Assembly: GCA_003524145.1 (NCBI GenBank)
Contig: DODZ01000006.1
Span: 1 to 64,000, forward strand
Length of the DNA stretch: 64,000 nt
Direction of reading: 5' to 3'
Origin: Candidatus Apopatosoma intestinale
GTDB taxonomy: Bacteria; Bacillota; Clostridia; Oscillospirales; CAG-272
Each line of letters begins with the position of its first letter. Position 1 is the stretch's first letter. Below, piece by piece: positions 7,857-17,055 of this stretch. The position numbers were made by a program, and so were the translations under genes. The notes beneath the pieces are model-generated. The model made no database searches, was not told where the DNA came from, and worked only from the letters and a program-made list of their open reading frames with translations.

Positions 7857-9452
7857 TTGAAGTTTTTCGGATTTGCAAGACGGAATTATCATATAGCGGT
7901 TTTTACGCTGTTTGTCGCTTTTGTCGCGGTGACGATGAGCTTTACCGTGGCATACGGCGACGATTATTATTACGGCTCGTTTTTCTACGAGGGATTTTCG
8001 CATTTCGCAGACGAAAACATCATTCATTATATGAAAACAAACGGGCGCGCGCTTGTTCATCTGCTCGATGAGCTGCTCCTCGCGGGCGGGCAGATGGTTG
8101 CGTGGCGTATTTTCGGTACGCTCTGCATAGCCGCCGTCACTTTGCTTTCGGCGCTCATAGGTGCAAAGGCTTACAGAAACGGAACCGACACCGAGGAATT
8201 TCGCATAGCGCTTGTCGCTTCATGCCTGCTTTTTGCCTCTATTTCGCTTGATATCGCGCGGCAGAGCATCTATTGGGCGACAGGCGCGCTCAATTATCTC
8301 TATCCGATTCTGCTCCTGCTTTTGCTTTTCTATCTCATAAAATGCTCGGAGGAGAAAGGAAAATGCGGTGCCGCCGTGCCTGTGCTTGCCTTTTTCTGCG
8401 CATTCTCGACGGAGCAATGCTCCGCAGGGGCTATAGCCGTAGTGGCTTATGCCTTCATCCTGCGCCTTAAAGCAAAGAAGAAGCCCGATGCCGCCATGTA
8501 TTTTGCGGCTTTCTCGGTCGCGCTCGGTGCAGCTTTTCTTTTCTTTGCTCCCGGCAATTCCGTGCGCATGACATACTATCCCGATTTCTATGCGAAGTCG
8601 CTTGCCGAGCGCATAGCCGGCAATATTCCCGCTGTGGCAAACGGCATGACGGGGAAGAGCGGCATGGGAACTGCGCTCGTCTTTCTTTTTGCATGCCATA
8701 TCGGAATGTCGTTTTATAAAATAAAGGAAAAACGAGAAATCCGGCGCATAATTCCGATAGCGCTTTGTGCCGCCTCTGCCGCGCTCATCGCCATAGACGG
8801 AGAAGGTACTGCTTCAGGCGCGATAAGAGCGGCTTTTGCTCTCGCTGCACTCGCGGAAATCGTCGCGGAAAAGACAGTCGCATTTTTTCGCGATGGTGAC
8901 GACAGTGCTTTCTTTATACTGCTTTCCGTAGCGCTTCAGGCTTGTATGCTCGTTTCGCCGGAATACGGCGGCAGGACAATTCTCGTTTCCGTCGTGCTTC
9001 TTTTTCCTGCTATACTTGACGGCATCTGCAAAAGAAAGGTTTCGCTGATATTGACGGCAGTCGCGGCGGCATTTCTTTTCTCATATGGGCACTTTGTGCT
9101 TGCCGCAATATCCGTCTTTGCGCTTGCCGCTGTAATATTCGCGCTTGTAAAGAAGAAAGAGGCGTCCCTCGCGTTTCTGCTTGGAGTGCTTTGCGCACTT
9201 TGTTTTGACAGCATGCTGTCGTTTGCCTGCGGCTACGGCGAAAACTATGCGGTACACAGAGAGAACGCGGCTCGCATAGAGCAGTGGAAGGCGGCAGGCG
9301 ACGAAACGGCACTCCTGCATCTCAAATATCTCAAAAACGGTGAGTACAAATACATCATGCCTTATGACAATGTTCCGTACCACTGGAACTGGTATAAAGC
9401 CTATAATCGCCTGCCTCTTTCGGTCGAAATGACATTCGATTTTCCGGATTGA
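7857..9452 (+). CDS. Polytopic membrane protein, DUF6056-like
   Basis: About 531 residues with roughly a dozen hydrophobic helices and an extracytoplasmic-type first loop containing YGDDYYYG and NGRALVHLLDELLL. This pattern matches the DUF6056-type membrane proteins that resemble GT-C glycosyltransferases/O-antigen-related proteins; the acidic DDYYY motif after the first helix is reminiscent of GT-C catalytic loops. Function unknown. I prefer the TTG at 7857, which is well placed behind AAGGGG, over the GTG at 7848, which abuts that site. It sits between the rhamnosidase and an ABC importer but has its own promoter. Confidence 0.6.
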   Translation: MKFFGFARRNYHIAVFTLFVAFVAVTMSFTVAYGDDYYYGSFFYEGFSHFADENIIHYMKTNGRALVHLLDELLLAGGQMVAWRIFGTLCIAAVTLLSALIGAKAYRNGTDTEEFRIALVASCLLFASISLDIARQSIYWATGALNYLYPILLLLLLFYLIKCSEEKGKCGAAVPVLAFFCAFSTEQCSAGAIAVVAYAFILRLKAKKKPDAAMYFAAFSVALGAAFLFFAPGNSVRMTYYPDFYAKSLAERIAGNIPAVANGMTGKSGMGTALVFLFACHIGMSFYKIKEKREIRRIIPIALCAASAALIAIDGEGTASGAIRAAFALAALAEIVAEKTVAFFRDGDDSAFFILLSVALQACMLVSPEYGGRTILVSVVLLFPAILDGICKRKVSLILTAVAAAFLFSYGHFVLAAISVFALAAVIFALVKKKEASLAFLLGVLCALCFDSMLSFACGYGENYAVHRENAARIEQWKAAGDETALLHLKYLKNGEYKYIMPYDNVPYHWNWYKAYNRLPLSVEMTFDFPD

Positions 9453-9484
9453 ACAAAAAATATGAATTTTTTTCAAAAAACCTC

Positions 9485-9513
9485 TTGACAAATCGGAAAA
9501 GCTGTGATATTAT
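9485..9513 (+). promoter_or_regulatory. Promoter of the polar amino acid ABC operon
   Basis: TTGACA, 17-base spacer, TATTAT; 65 bases before the first start codon. Nearly consensus. Confidence 0.8.
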
Positions 9514-9577
9514 CGTATCAACGTTTTAACATAGTAAAACGCTAAAACAAAACTATACGGAACAGAGGTATAATGAA

Positions 9578-10384
9578 ATGAAAAAAATTGTTTCCCTTAT
9601 TCTTGCCGCGGCTATGGCGGTGATGATGCTTTTTGCTTTTGCTTCATGCGGCAAAAAGGATGATGACACACTCGTTTGCGGCGTCACGCTTGTCGACCGC
9701 ATAAATTACAAGGACGAAAACGGAGAATGGGTAGGTTTTGACAGCGATTTTGCCAAGGAAGTCGGCAAAATCATCGGCATGAAGGTGGAATTTCAGGAGA
9801 TACAGTGGGAGCAGAAGTACAATGAGCTTTCCTCCGGCGCAATCGACTGCATCTGGAACGGCTTCACGGCAAACAGCTCCGATAACGGCACGCCGAGAAA
9901 AGAGCTTGTCGATTTTTCATACGGCTATATGCTCAATCAGCAATGCGTAGTGGTAAAGAAATCAAATCTCGACAGCTACAAGAGCGAGGCTGATCTTGTC
10001 GGCAAGACGGCTGTGGTTGAATCGGGCAGCGCAGGTCAGAGCTATGCCGACGGTGCTGTCGGTGACAGCGGTAAGGTTATCAAGGCGGCAGCACAGATAA
10101 ACACATTCACAGAGGTAAAATCCGGTGCGGCTGATTTTGCGGTAGTCGATATTATCCTCGCGCAGAATGTCTGCGGCAAGGGCAACTACGATGATCTCTG
10201 CATAGTGAACGCAATAGAGCTCGAATCCGAGATATATGCAATCGGCTTCCGCCGCGGCAGTGACCTCACAGCCAAGGTAAACGAGGCTATCAAAACTCTG
10301 CGCGACAACGGAAAGCTTCTCGAAATCGCAAAGAAATACGGACTCGAAAACAGCCTTTCCGTTCAGGAAACGATTAACTATTGA
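9578..10384 (+). CDS. Polar amino acid ABC transporter substrate-binding lipoprotein
   Basis: 268 residues. A signal peptide ends in a lipobox with Cys24 (FASC), so the mature protein is a lipoprotein on the outer face of the membrane. The rest is a type II periplasmic-binding fold of the SBP_bac_3 family: YKDENGEWVGFDSDFAKEVG, WNGFTAN, LVGKTAVVESGS and a C-terminal LRDNGKLLEIAKKYG helix. Ligands of the family are glutamine, histidine, arginine, cystine and similar. First gene of a three-gene operon with permease and ATPase. Confidence 0.9.
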   Translation: MKKIVSLILAAAMAVMMLFAFASCGKKDDDTLVCGVTLVDRINYKDENGEWVGFDSDFAKEVGKIIGMKVEFQEIQWEQKYNELSSGAIDCIWNGFTANSSDNGTPRKELVDFSYGYMLNQQCVVVKKSNLDSYKSEADLVGKTAVVESGSAGQSYADGAVGDSGKVIKAAAQINTFTEVKSGAADFAVVDIILAQNVCGKGNYDDLCIVNAIELESEIYAIGFRRGSDLTAKVNEAIKTLRDNGKLLEIAKKYGLENSLSVQETINY

Positions 10385-10403
10385 TTGACAAAGGATAAGT
10401 AAG

Positions 10404-11051
10404 ATGAGTTTTGCGGAAGTTACGCTGAGCCTGCTTTCGGGGCTGAAAACAACCTGCCTTATATTCGCGTTGACGCTGGTGATAGCGTTGCCGCTCGGCT
10501 TGATAATAGCATGGGGCTCCATGTCGCGTTTCAAGCCGCTCTCATACCTTGTAAAGGTTTTTGTCTGGATAATACGCGGTGTGCCGCTGATGCTGCAGAT
10601 ATTTGTAGTATTCTATGTCCCGGGTTTTGTGTTCGGAGCACCCGTATCATCGCGCTTTACCGCTGTAATAATAGCATTTGCCATAAATTATGCCTGCTAT
10701 TTCTCCGAAATCTATCGCGGGGGAATAGAGAGCATACCCGCAGGGCAGTATGAGGCAGGGCAGGTTCTCGGCATGACAAAGGCGCAGATATTTTTCCGCG
10801 TTGTTCTCATGCAGGTAGTCAAGCGTATACTCGCCCCCATGTCAAACGAGGTGATAACCCTTGTCAAGGACACGGCGCTCGCCCGCGTCATTCTCGTCGC
10901 CGAGGTTTTGAAATGCGCCGAGGATCTGATGAGCATGCGAGGACTCATATGGCCGCTCTTCTATGCGGGCGTATTCTATCTCATTTTCGTCGGACTGCTC
11001 ACGCTCCTTTTCGGTTATCTGGAAAAGAAGCTTGCTTACTATAAAATATGA
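10404..11051 (+). CDS. Polar amino acid ABC transporter permease (HisM/GlnP type)
   Basis: 215 residues, five to six membrane helices. The family signature is seen in RGVPLMLQIFVVFYV and in the cytoplasmic EAA loop IPAGQYEAGQVLGMTKAQIF, which docks the ATPase. It forms the membrane channel of the importer. The start is 20 bases after the binding-protein gene and its TGA overlaps the ATPase region, so one transcript is expected. Confidence 0.92.
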   Translation: MSFAEVTLSLLSGLKTTCLIFALTLVIALPLGLIIAWGSMSRFKPLSYLVKVFVWIIRGVPLMLQIFVVFYVPGFVFGAPVSSRFTAVIIAFAINYACYFSEIYRGGIESIPAGQYEAGQVLGMTKAQIFFRVVLMQVVKRILAPMSNEVITLVKDTALARVILVAEVLKCAEDLMSMRGLIWPLFYAGVFYLIFVGLLTLLFGYLEKKLAYYKI

Positions 11052-11062
11052 TGGAGAAGAAA

Positions 11063-11857
11063 ATGGCATTTCTTGAAGTAAAGGGCTTGGAAAAATATTT
11101 CAACGATACGCAGGTTCTGCGCGGTGTGGATTTCACGCTGGAAAAGGGGCAGGTGCTGAGCATCATAGGCTCCTCCGGAAGCGGAAAAACAACGCTCCTT
11201 CGCTGTCTGAATTTTCTCGAGACGCCCGATAAAGGTGAAATTATTATAAACGGGCAGAAGGTTTTCTCCGCGGATGACACATCGCGCATGAAAAGCTCCG
11301 AGCTTCGAGAGAAGAGGCTTCATTTCGGACTTGTTTTCCAGTCGTTCAATCTTTTTCCGCAGTATACGGTTTTTGAAAATCTGACTCTCGCGCCGAAAAT
11401 GCGTGCAGCAGAGACGGCAAAGCGCGAAAAACTCAGCGGCGAAGCGAAAAAGAGCCTTTACGACAAGGTAGATGCGGATGCCGAGGCACTTCTTTCCAAG
11501 GTAGGGCTTTCGCAGAAGAGAAATTCATACCCATGCGAGCTTTCGGGGGGACAGCAGCAGAGGGTATCTATTGCGAGAGCTCTGATGCAGAGTCCCGATG
11601 TTCTTTGCTTTGATGAGCCGACAAGCGCACTCGATCCGGAGCTTACGGGCGAGGTGCTAAAGGTTATCCGCGAGCTTCGGGACAGCGAGAGAACCATGAT
11701 TATCGTCACTCACGAAATGGATTTCGCCCGCAAGGTTTCTGATAAGATTATGTTTATGAGTGAGGGAATTGCCGCTGCGTACGGAACTCCGGAGGAGCTT
11801 TTCTCGGGAAACGGGAACGAAAGGCTTTCTTCATTTCTCAATGCTTTCGACAAATAA
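11063..11857 (+). CDS. Polar amino acid ABC transporter ATPase (GlnQ type)
   Basis: 264 residues from ATG 11063, chosen because GGAG lies 6 bases before it; an in-frame ATG at 11048 overlaps the permease stop but lacks a ribosome site. Walker A GSSGSGKTT, Q-loop FQSFNLFPQ, signature LSGGQQQR, Walker B LCFDEPTSALDPEL and the H-loop THEM are all intact, so it should be an active ATPase powering import. Longer than many GlnQ proteins because of an insertion of about 25 charged residues before the signature. Confidence 0.92.
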   Translation: MAFLEVKGLEKYFNDTQVLRGVDFTLEKGQVLSIIGSSGSGKTTLLRCLNFLETPDKGEIIINGQKVFSADDTSRMKSSELREKRLHFGLVFQSFNLFPQYTVFENLTLAPKMRAAETAKREKLSGEAKKSLYDKVDADAEALLSKVGLSQKRNSYPCELSGGQQQRVSIARALMQSPDVLCFDEPTSALDPELTGEVLKVIRELRDSERTMIIVTHEMDFARKVSDKIMFMSEGIAAAYGTPEELFSGNGNERLSSFLNAFDK

Positions 11858-11886
11858 AAATCGGAGTCTTATTTTCGGTTTTGATG

Positions 11887-11915
11887 TTGACTTATACCTT
11901 TGTTTAGTTTATAAT
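11887..11915 (+). promoter_or_regulatory. Promoter of the GH106-like gene
   Basis: TTGACT, 17-base spacer, TATAAT. The start site should fall at about 11922, inside the next hairpin. Confidence 0.8.
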
Positions 11916-11951
11916 GTAGGTGCTTAAAAGAGCGCCTGCATTATTTTTTTT
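11916..11951 (+). terminator. Intrinsic terminator of the ABC operon
   Basis: GTAGGTGC and GCGCCTGC pair (two G-T pairs) around an 8-base loop, followed by a long T-tract. It directly follows the -10 element of the downstream promoter, so transcripts from the ABC operon can fold it while those starting at about 11922 lack its 5' arm. Confidence 0.6.
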
Positions 11952-11962
11952 GGGAGGTTTTT

Positions 11963-14900
11963 ATGTTTTATCCGAAAAACAGCGAAGCCGCGCTTTCACG
12001 CGGGCTTTTTGAAAATCCTACAAGCGAATACCGCGCTGTGCCATTCTGGTCATGGAACTGCGAGCTGAAAAAGGATTTGCTCGCAAAGCAGATCGGCTAT
12101 ATGAAAGAGATGGGCTTCGGCGGCTATGATATGCATCCGCGCATAGGGCTTGCCACGCCGTATCTTTCGGATGAATTTATGGATATTGTCCGCTTCTGCG
12201 TGGAAAAGGGGAAGAGCGAGGGCATGTATTCTTGGCTCTATGACGAGGATAAGTGGCCCTCGGGCTATGCCGGCGGTTTTGTTACGGAAGATATCGAAAT
12301 GCGCAGAAAAAAGCTGTGGTTTACTCCCACGCCGTATGACGACGGCACGCTGACTCTCGACAGCGATAAGGCGAACGCAATTACGAGTCTGCCGAAAGGG
12401 AAATATATTTTCCTTGCCGCATATGATGTTTCCCTCGACGAAAGCGGAGACCTCCTCTCATACAGGCGCATAGATATATCAGAGCGTGCCGAGGGTAAAA
12501 AGTATTTTGCCTATCTTGAATATGACGCGGATGACGACCGATTCAACGGACAGGCGTATGTCGACACGCTGAAAAAAGAAGCGATAGATAAGTTTATAAA
12601 GGTAACGCACGAGAGATACAAGGCTGTAATAGGCGATGAATTCGGAAAGGCTGTTCCCGCGATATTCACGGATGAGCCGCAGTTTTCCCATGTGTCCGTG
12701 CTGAACTTCGCAAAGCAGGATAAGGGCGGTGCGTCATATCCCTTTACAAACGATTTTGAGGATACATTCAGGGCGGCATACGGTGTGAGCCTGTTGGACA
12801 GCTTTCCCGAGGTAGTATGGAATCTCGCGGGCGGCAGACTTTCGAAGATCAGATATCTCTTCTTTGACCATGCGGCAGAGCGTTTTGCCGAGGCTTACTC
12901 CGACAATATAGGCGCTTGGTGCCGCGAAAACAATATACTCATGGCAGGTCATGTGATGGATGAATTTCTGCTGAAAACGCAGACATGGGCTGTCGGCGAC
13001 TGCATGCGCCAGTATCGCGGCTTCGGCATCCCTGGCATAGATATGCTTGCCGATAAGCGCGAGCTGACGACTGCAAAGCAGGCGCAAAGTATGAGCCGTC
13101 AGATGGGCGCCCCGGGCGTTCTCTCCGAGCTTTACGGCGTGACGAGATGGGAATTTGACTTTCGCGGGCACAAGCTTCAGGGTGACTGGCAGGCGGCAAT
13201 GGGCGTAACCGTGCGCGTGCCGCATCTTTACTGGGCTTCCATGCGCGGCGAGGCAAAGCGCGATTATCCCGCTTCCATAGGTCATCAATCACCTTGGTAT
13301 AAGGAATACAGACTCATAGAGGATCACTTTGCGAGAGTGAACACCGCTATGACGCGCGGCAAAGCAGATGTTCGTATCGCTGTTATTCATCCGATAGAGA
13401 GCTTCTGGCTTGCTTACGGACCGAACGACCGCTCGTCGACGGCGATTCGCGAGAAGGACAACCTCTTCTGCGATCTTACGCGTTGGCTGATAACAAACGG
13501 TATGGATTTTGATTTCATATGCGAGGCGATGCTTCCTTCGCAGTATAAAAAGACGGAGAGCGGCTTTGCCGTCGGCGAGATGAAATATGACGCAGTGGTC
13601 GTCCCAAACCTTGTGACGCTGCGCAAAACTACGCTCGACGCGCTGAAAAACTTCCGCACGGCAGGCGGAGAAGTGGTGTTCATGGGCAATATACCGACTC
13701 ATGTCGACGCAGTGGAGAGCGGCGATGCGGCGGAATTTGCAAAGTCATGTATCCATGTGAATCCGCTGAAGGATGAAGTGCTCGCAAGTCTCGAAAAATA
13801 CAGGGATGTGCAGGTTTGCACGGGTTCCGGAGACACTTATTCCAACATAGTTTATCAAATGCGCACCGACGGTGAGAAAAAGCATCTTTTCATCGCGCAT
13901 CTCTACCGTGCGGGTGATCTCGATATCTCTTTTCTTGATTTATTGACGGTGAAGCTGCGCGGCGAATGGAAGGTCACCTTGCTCGATACTGAAACCGGTG
14001 AAATCAGTCCTATGCCTGCAAAATATGAGGGCGGCAATACACTTGTCAAATGGATAAGCGGCGCCTGCTCATCGCTCCTGCTTGAGCTGGAGGAGGGAAG
14101 AGGAGAGTTCGGCGAGGTAAGCGAAGAGAGCTTCTCGGGAGAGACAGTTCTTGCGGGAGAAGCCGAGATTTCTCTTGCCGAGCCGAATGTACTCCTGCTT
14201 GACAAGCCGTCATACAGCCTGAACGGCGGTGAAATAAAGCGCGAACGCGATATTCTCTATACCGATATGGCTGTGCGCGATGCGCTCGGCATCCGTCGGC
14301 GCGGAAGCCATATGAAACAGCCATGGGCAGAGCCGCTTGATAAAAATCCGCAGGATAAGCTCACGCTTTACTATGATTTCGAGAGCGATATCGAATATGA
14401 GGGTGCGGAGCTGGCACTCGAATGCCTCGAATATACGGATGATATCATATTCAACGGCGAAAATGTCAGCCACAATGTCGTCGGCTACTATATAGACGAG
14501 GACGCATTGCTGAAGCTTGCTTTGCCGAAAATAAATAAAGGCGCAAACCGCCTCGTGATAAACTATCGCTTCGGAGATATAACCCAGCTTGAGAGCTGCT
14601 TTATACTCGGTAAATTCGGTGTGAAGCTGACGGGCACATCCGCAAAGATAACGGAAATGCCGAAAAAGATAGGATATATGGACATCGTATCGCAGGGCAT
14701 GCCGTTCTACGGCGGAAATCTCACCTATAAGACTTCTTTTGTTTCCGACGGCGGCGAAAAGACGCTCGAGATAACAAGATATGCCGGTGCGCTCATGAAA
14801 GTGCGTATGGACGGAAAAGAGATGGGCGCGATGATTTATCCGCCGGCAAGATTGGGACTCGGTGCCGTCACCGCAGGTGAACATACACTTGAAATAACGC

Positions 14901-15067
14901 TCTTCGGAAACAGGGCGAATACCTTCGGCACGCTCCATAATGTCGATGAAAATATAAGCTATTGCGGACCTGCAAGCTGGGTTACGCGCGGCGGCAGATT
15001 CTGGTGTCCCGAGTACATAACAAAGAGAACAGGCATACTCACTTCGCCGAGAATCCTGACAAAATAA
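11963..15067 (+). CDS. GH106-like glycoside hydrolase
   Basis: 1034 residues, no signal peptide. The N-terminus (YRAVPFWSWNCEL, KEMGFGGYDMHPR, WLYDEDKWPSGYAGG) is the conserved TIM-barrel entry of the large family related to GH106 alpha-L-rhamnosidases. The middle contains FTDEPQFSHV and a helical stretch with GHVMDE and MSRQMGAPGVLSELYG, where family members place catalytic acidic residues; the C-terminal third is beta-rich and galactose-binding-like. Substrate is inferred to be a rhamnoside or related glycan because a GH78 rhamnosidase lies in the same island. GGGAGG ribosome site 8 bases before ATG. Confidence 0.75.
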   Translation: MFYPKNSEAALSRGLFENPTSEYRAVPFWSWNCELKKDLLAKQIGYMKEMGFGGYDMHPRIGLATPYLSDEFMDIVRFCVEKGKSEGMYSWLYDEDKWPSGYAGGFVTEDIEMRRKKLWFTPTPYDDGTLTLDSDKANAITSLPKGKYIFLAAYDVSLDESGDLLSYRRIDISERAEGKKYFAYLEYDADDDRFNGQAYVDTLKKEAIDKFIKVTHERYKAVIGDEFGKAVPAIFTDEPQFSHVSVLNFAKQDKGGASYPFTNDFEDTFRAAYGVSLLDSFPEVVWNLAGGRLSKIRYLFFDHAAERFAEAYSDNIGAWCRENNILMAGHVMDEFLLKTQTWAVGDCMRQYRGFGIPGIDMLADKRELTTAKQAQSMSRQMGAPGVLSELYGVTRWEFDFRGHKLQGDWQAAMGVTVRVPHLYWASMRGEAKRDYPASIGHQSPWYKEYRLIEDHFARVNTAMTRGKADVRIAVIHPIESFWLAYGPNDRSSTAIREKDNLFCDLTRWLITNGMDFDFICEAMLPSQYKKTESGFAVGEMKYDAVVVPNLVTLRKTTLDALKNFRTAGGEVVFMGNIPTHVDAVESGDAAEFAKSCIHVNPLKDEVLASLEKYRDVQVCTGSGDTYSNIVYQMRTDGEKKHLFIAHLYRAGDLDISFLDLLTVKLRGEWKVTLLDTETGEISPMPAKYEGGNTLVKWISGACSSLLLELEEGRGEFGEVSEESFSGETVLAGEAEISLAEPNVLLLDKPSYSLNGGEIKRERDILYTDMAVRDALGIRRRGSHMKQPWAEPLDKNPQDKLTLYYDFESDIEYEGAELALECLEYTDDIIFNGENVSHNVVGYYIDEDALLKLALPKINKGANRLVINYRFGDITQLESCFILGKFGVKLTGTSAKITEMPKKIGYMDIVSQGMPFYGGNLTYKTSFVSDGGEKTLEITRYAGALMKVRMDGKEMGAMIYPPARLGLGAVTAGEHTLEITLFGNRANTFGTLHNVDENISYCGPASWVTRGGRFWCPEYITKRTGILTSPRILTK

Positions 15068-15079
15068 ACATTTTTCCAT

Positions 15080-15111
15080 AAAAAAGCTCTGCCCGAAAGC
15101 AGAGCTTTTTT
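15080..15111. terminator. Bidirectional terminator
   Basis: GCTCTGC/GCAGAGC stem with loop CCGAAA, A-run before and T-run after; serves the GH106-like gene and the convergent gene ending at 15131. Confidence 0.9.
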
Positions 15112-15130
15112 GCATACATGGCGGTGAGCC

Positions 15131-16204
15131 TTATACTATTTCGGTAAAACCATCGGAGGGGTCATCGGCGTGACGGTATAGCTTAATGATACTGCCGTCT
15201 TCCTTTGATTCGGTACGATATTCGTTTGATATATAGTAGAGCCCGTTTCCGAAGGCATAAATACCCGTCTGACCTTTTCGGAAGAGACAGCCGTATATGC
15301 CTGTTGCTTCATCAAAGACGCCCTCTTTTTTCAGTGAGAGGTGAAGTCCCTTTCTTCCGTAGGCGATATAATCTTCATACGGAGCTGCCGCACCGTCTAT
15401 TATGAACATCGGATAGTTTGGATATTTTTCCTTTTTTCCGCGATATACAGCAGCTATCCAGTCTCCGGTGAAAGCGTCATATTCGAGATTTTGTATACCC
15501 CACTCCGTATTGCCGGTGAAAATGAAATAGACCTTGTCCGGTTTCGCCTCGCTGTGATGCGGTGCAAGCTGACAGAGCGGTTTTGCCTTTTCGCCGAATT
15601 TGCGCCAGTCATACTGCATGATTATATTGCAGTCATTATCGTCTCGGCATATATCGCCGTAAATACCGCAGGCTACCATGAGCATGGAGGGACTGTTTTT
15701 CGGAGCTCCGAATACCGGACCGATTCCGGTACCGTCAATGCCGCTGCAGGCAAATTCATGCTTGGTTCCGTCCGGCATGACAGCACTGTACATTCTCGCG
15801 ACCTCGGAAAGATAGACGGTCTTCATTATACCGTCGGTTTCGGCATCCATATTCGGGCGTGTAATCTTATCTACATCAAATATGGCAATATAGAATGCAT
15901 CTTCGTCGGCTATTTTACTTCCGGTATTCTGCATGATGCCCTGACCTATTGCATCATGCTTGAGCTCAAGCGAAGCATAAACCCGCCCGTCCTCATCATT
16001 GAAATCGATACACCCGAGATGACCCGCAAGTCCGCCTACCCAGCCGACTGTTTCCCCATTGAGTCTTGCCTTTACAAGTACTGTTGTAAAGGCATAGTAA
16101 ATATATTCGTGTGCCGTATCAACGGCGATGCCCTGAAGGTGTCCTGTTTTCCACAGTCCGGCATCTATGCTTCTCGGGAACTTGTCAATATTGAAATTTT
16201 CCAT
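15131..16204 (-). CDS. Unknown protein, propeller-like
   Basis: 357 residues from ATG 16204. No signal peptide or membrane helix. It has the short repeated beta-strand pattern of a beta-propeller (HLQGIAVDTAHEYIYYAF, LGCIDFNDEDGRVYASLELK, WGIQNLEYDAFTGDWIAAVY) and several acidic D/N-rich turns. No family recognised; it could be a binding protein or a lyase-type propeller. It is the last gene of the leftward ABC/DUF1854/DarA-like operon, starting 11 bases after the DarA-like stop. Confidence 0.5.
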   Translation of the reverse strand: MENFNIDKFPRSIDAGLWKTGHLQGIAVDTAHEYIYYAFTTVLVKARLNGETVGWVGGLAGHLGCIDFNDEDGRVYASLELKHDAIGQGIMQNTGSKIADEDAFYIAIFDVDKITRPNMDAETDGIMKTVYLSEVARMYSAVMPDGTKHEFACSGIDGTGIGPVFGAPKNSPSMLMVACGIYGDICRDDNDCNIIMQYDWRKFGEKAKPLCQLAPHHSEAKPDKVYFIFTGNTEWGIQNLEYDAFTGDWIAAVYRGKKEKYPNYPMFIIDGAAAPYEDYIAYGRKGLHLSLKKEGVFDEATGIYGCLFRKGQTGIYAFGNGLYYISNEYRTESKEDGSIIKLYRHADDPSDGFTEIV

Positions 16205-16215
16205 TTTCCGCACTC

Positions 16216-16542
16216 TTATATCTTCTCAAAATCGTCTACGGAAAGAGTAAACATTACGGCACCGCCGATAGTTACCTTTTCTTCTACGGAATGATTGAGC
16301 ATACCTCTGCCGAAAGCTTCTACCGACGGAGAAATCTTTTCGCGCGTTGTGCAGTATTTTTTCAGTATCTCCTTAAGCTCGGGCAAACGCTGTTCGTCCG
16401 TGCCTATGAGCAGAGTGGTGTTTCCCACCATGAGAAAGCCTCCCGTGGTGGAAAGCTGAGTTACGAAGAAGTCGCGTCCCGTCAGTGCAGTTATTGCTGT
16501 TCTGCTGTCGTCGTTGTTAATTACCGCGATTACAAGTTTCAT
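16216..16542 (-). CDS. DarA/PstA-like PII-type cyclic-di-AMP receptor, second copy
   Basis: 108 residues from ATG 16542 behind AGGAGG. It has the full length of the DarA/PstA (YaaQ, DUF970) family and its core motif STTGGFLMVGNTTLLIG, which in characterised members lines the cyclic-di-AMP pocket, plus the C-terminal VTIGGAVMFTLSV strand. The canonical darA of this genome is at 52448 in front of holB, so this is a paralogue recruited to an ABC exporter operon. It would act as a trimeric signal sensor; ligand binding is inferred. Confidence 0.85.
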   Translation of the reverse strand: MKLVIAVINNDDSRTAITALTGRDFFVTQLSTTGGFLMVGNTTLLIGTDEQRLPELKEILKKYCTTREKISPSVEAFGRGMLNHSVEEKVTIGGAVMFTLSVDDFEKI

Positions 16543-16552
16543 ATTTTTCCTC

Positions 16553-17041
16553 CTACATATCAAATTTCAAAAGATTGAGACTGTCCTTATCGAGTGCATT
16601 TACATCCTCTATTTCGTAGCGATTGTCGTTTGAATCGCGAATAAGTATACGCCCGTCATAGAGTGTTTTTATATCTATGCTCGTATTCAGTATCGCGAAG
16701 CTGTGTTCGCCGCGATCCGTTGCCACGGTCCAAGTGATGTTTCCATATTTTTCCACACGGGAAATAATCTTCTTTATTTTCGGTACGATGTAATATGATT
16801 CAAGACATTCCTGTATTGCCTTTTTTGATTCCGGCATAAGGTGGTTTACATCGCGTATTATAGCTACCTCTTTGCCGTTTTCATCGATAAGAGAGATGTA
16901 TTTCGATATCCCCGAAACAGGGAAAAGCCGCAGAGGCTCGAGGTTTTCAAAGCATCTGCCGTCATATGTTTCAAGACGTACGGAGACATTTCCCGTTTTT
17001 GTAATGCGGGCTTCATCGCCGTTTATAAAAAATCCTATCAT
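16553..17041 (-). CDS. DUF1854 family protein
   Basis: 162 residues. Two beta-rich halves: residues about 1-70 with FENLEPLRLFPVSGISKYIS and DENGKEVAIIRDV, and about 95-160 ending in RDSNDNRYEIEDVNALDKDS, the typical DUF1854 end. Known members occur next to ABC transporters of the kind found directly upstream here; their job is unknown. The start lies 14 bases after the ABC gene, and the stop 10 bases before the DarA-like ATG, so all are on one message. Confidence 0.8.
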   Translation of the reverse strand: MIGFFINGDEARITKTGNVSVRLETYDGRCFENLEPLRLFPVSGISKYISLIDENGKEVAIIRDVNHLMPESKKAIQECLESYYIVPKIKKIISRVEKYGNITWTVATDRGEHSFAILNTSIDIKTLYDGRILIRDSNDNRYEIEDVNALDKDSLNLLKFDM

Positions 17042-17055
17042 TTCCGCCGACCTCC

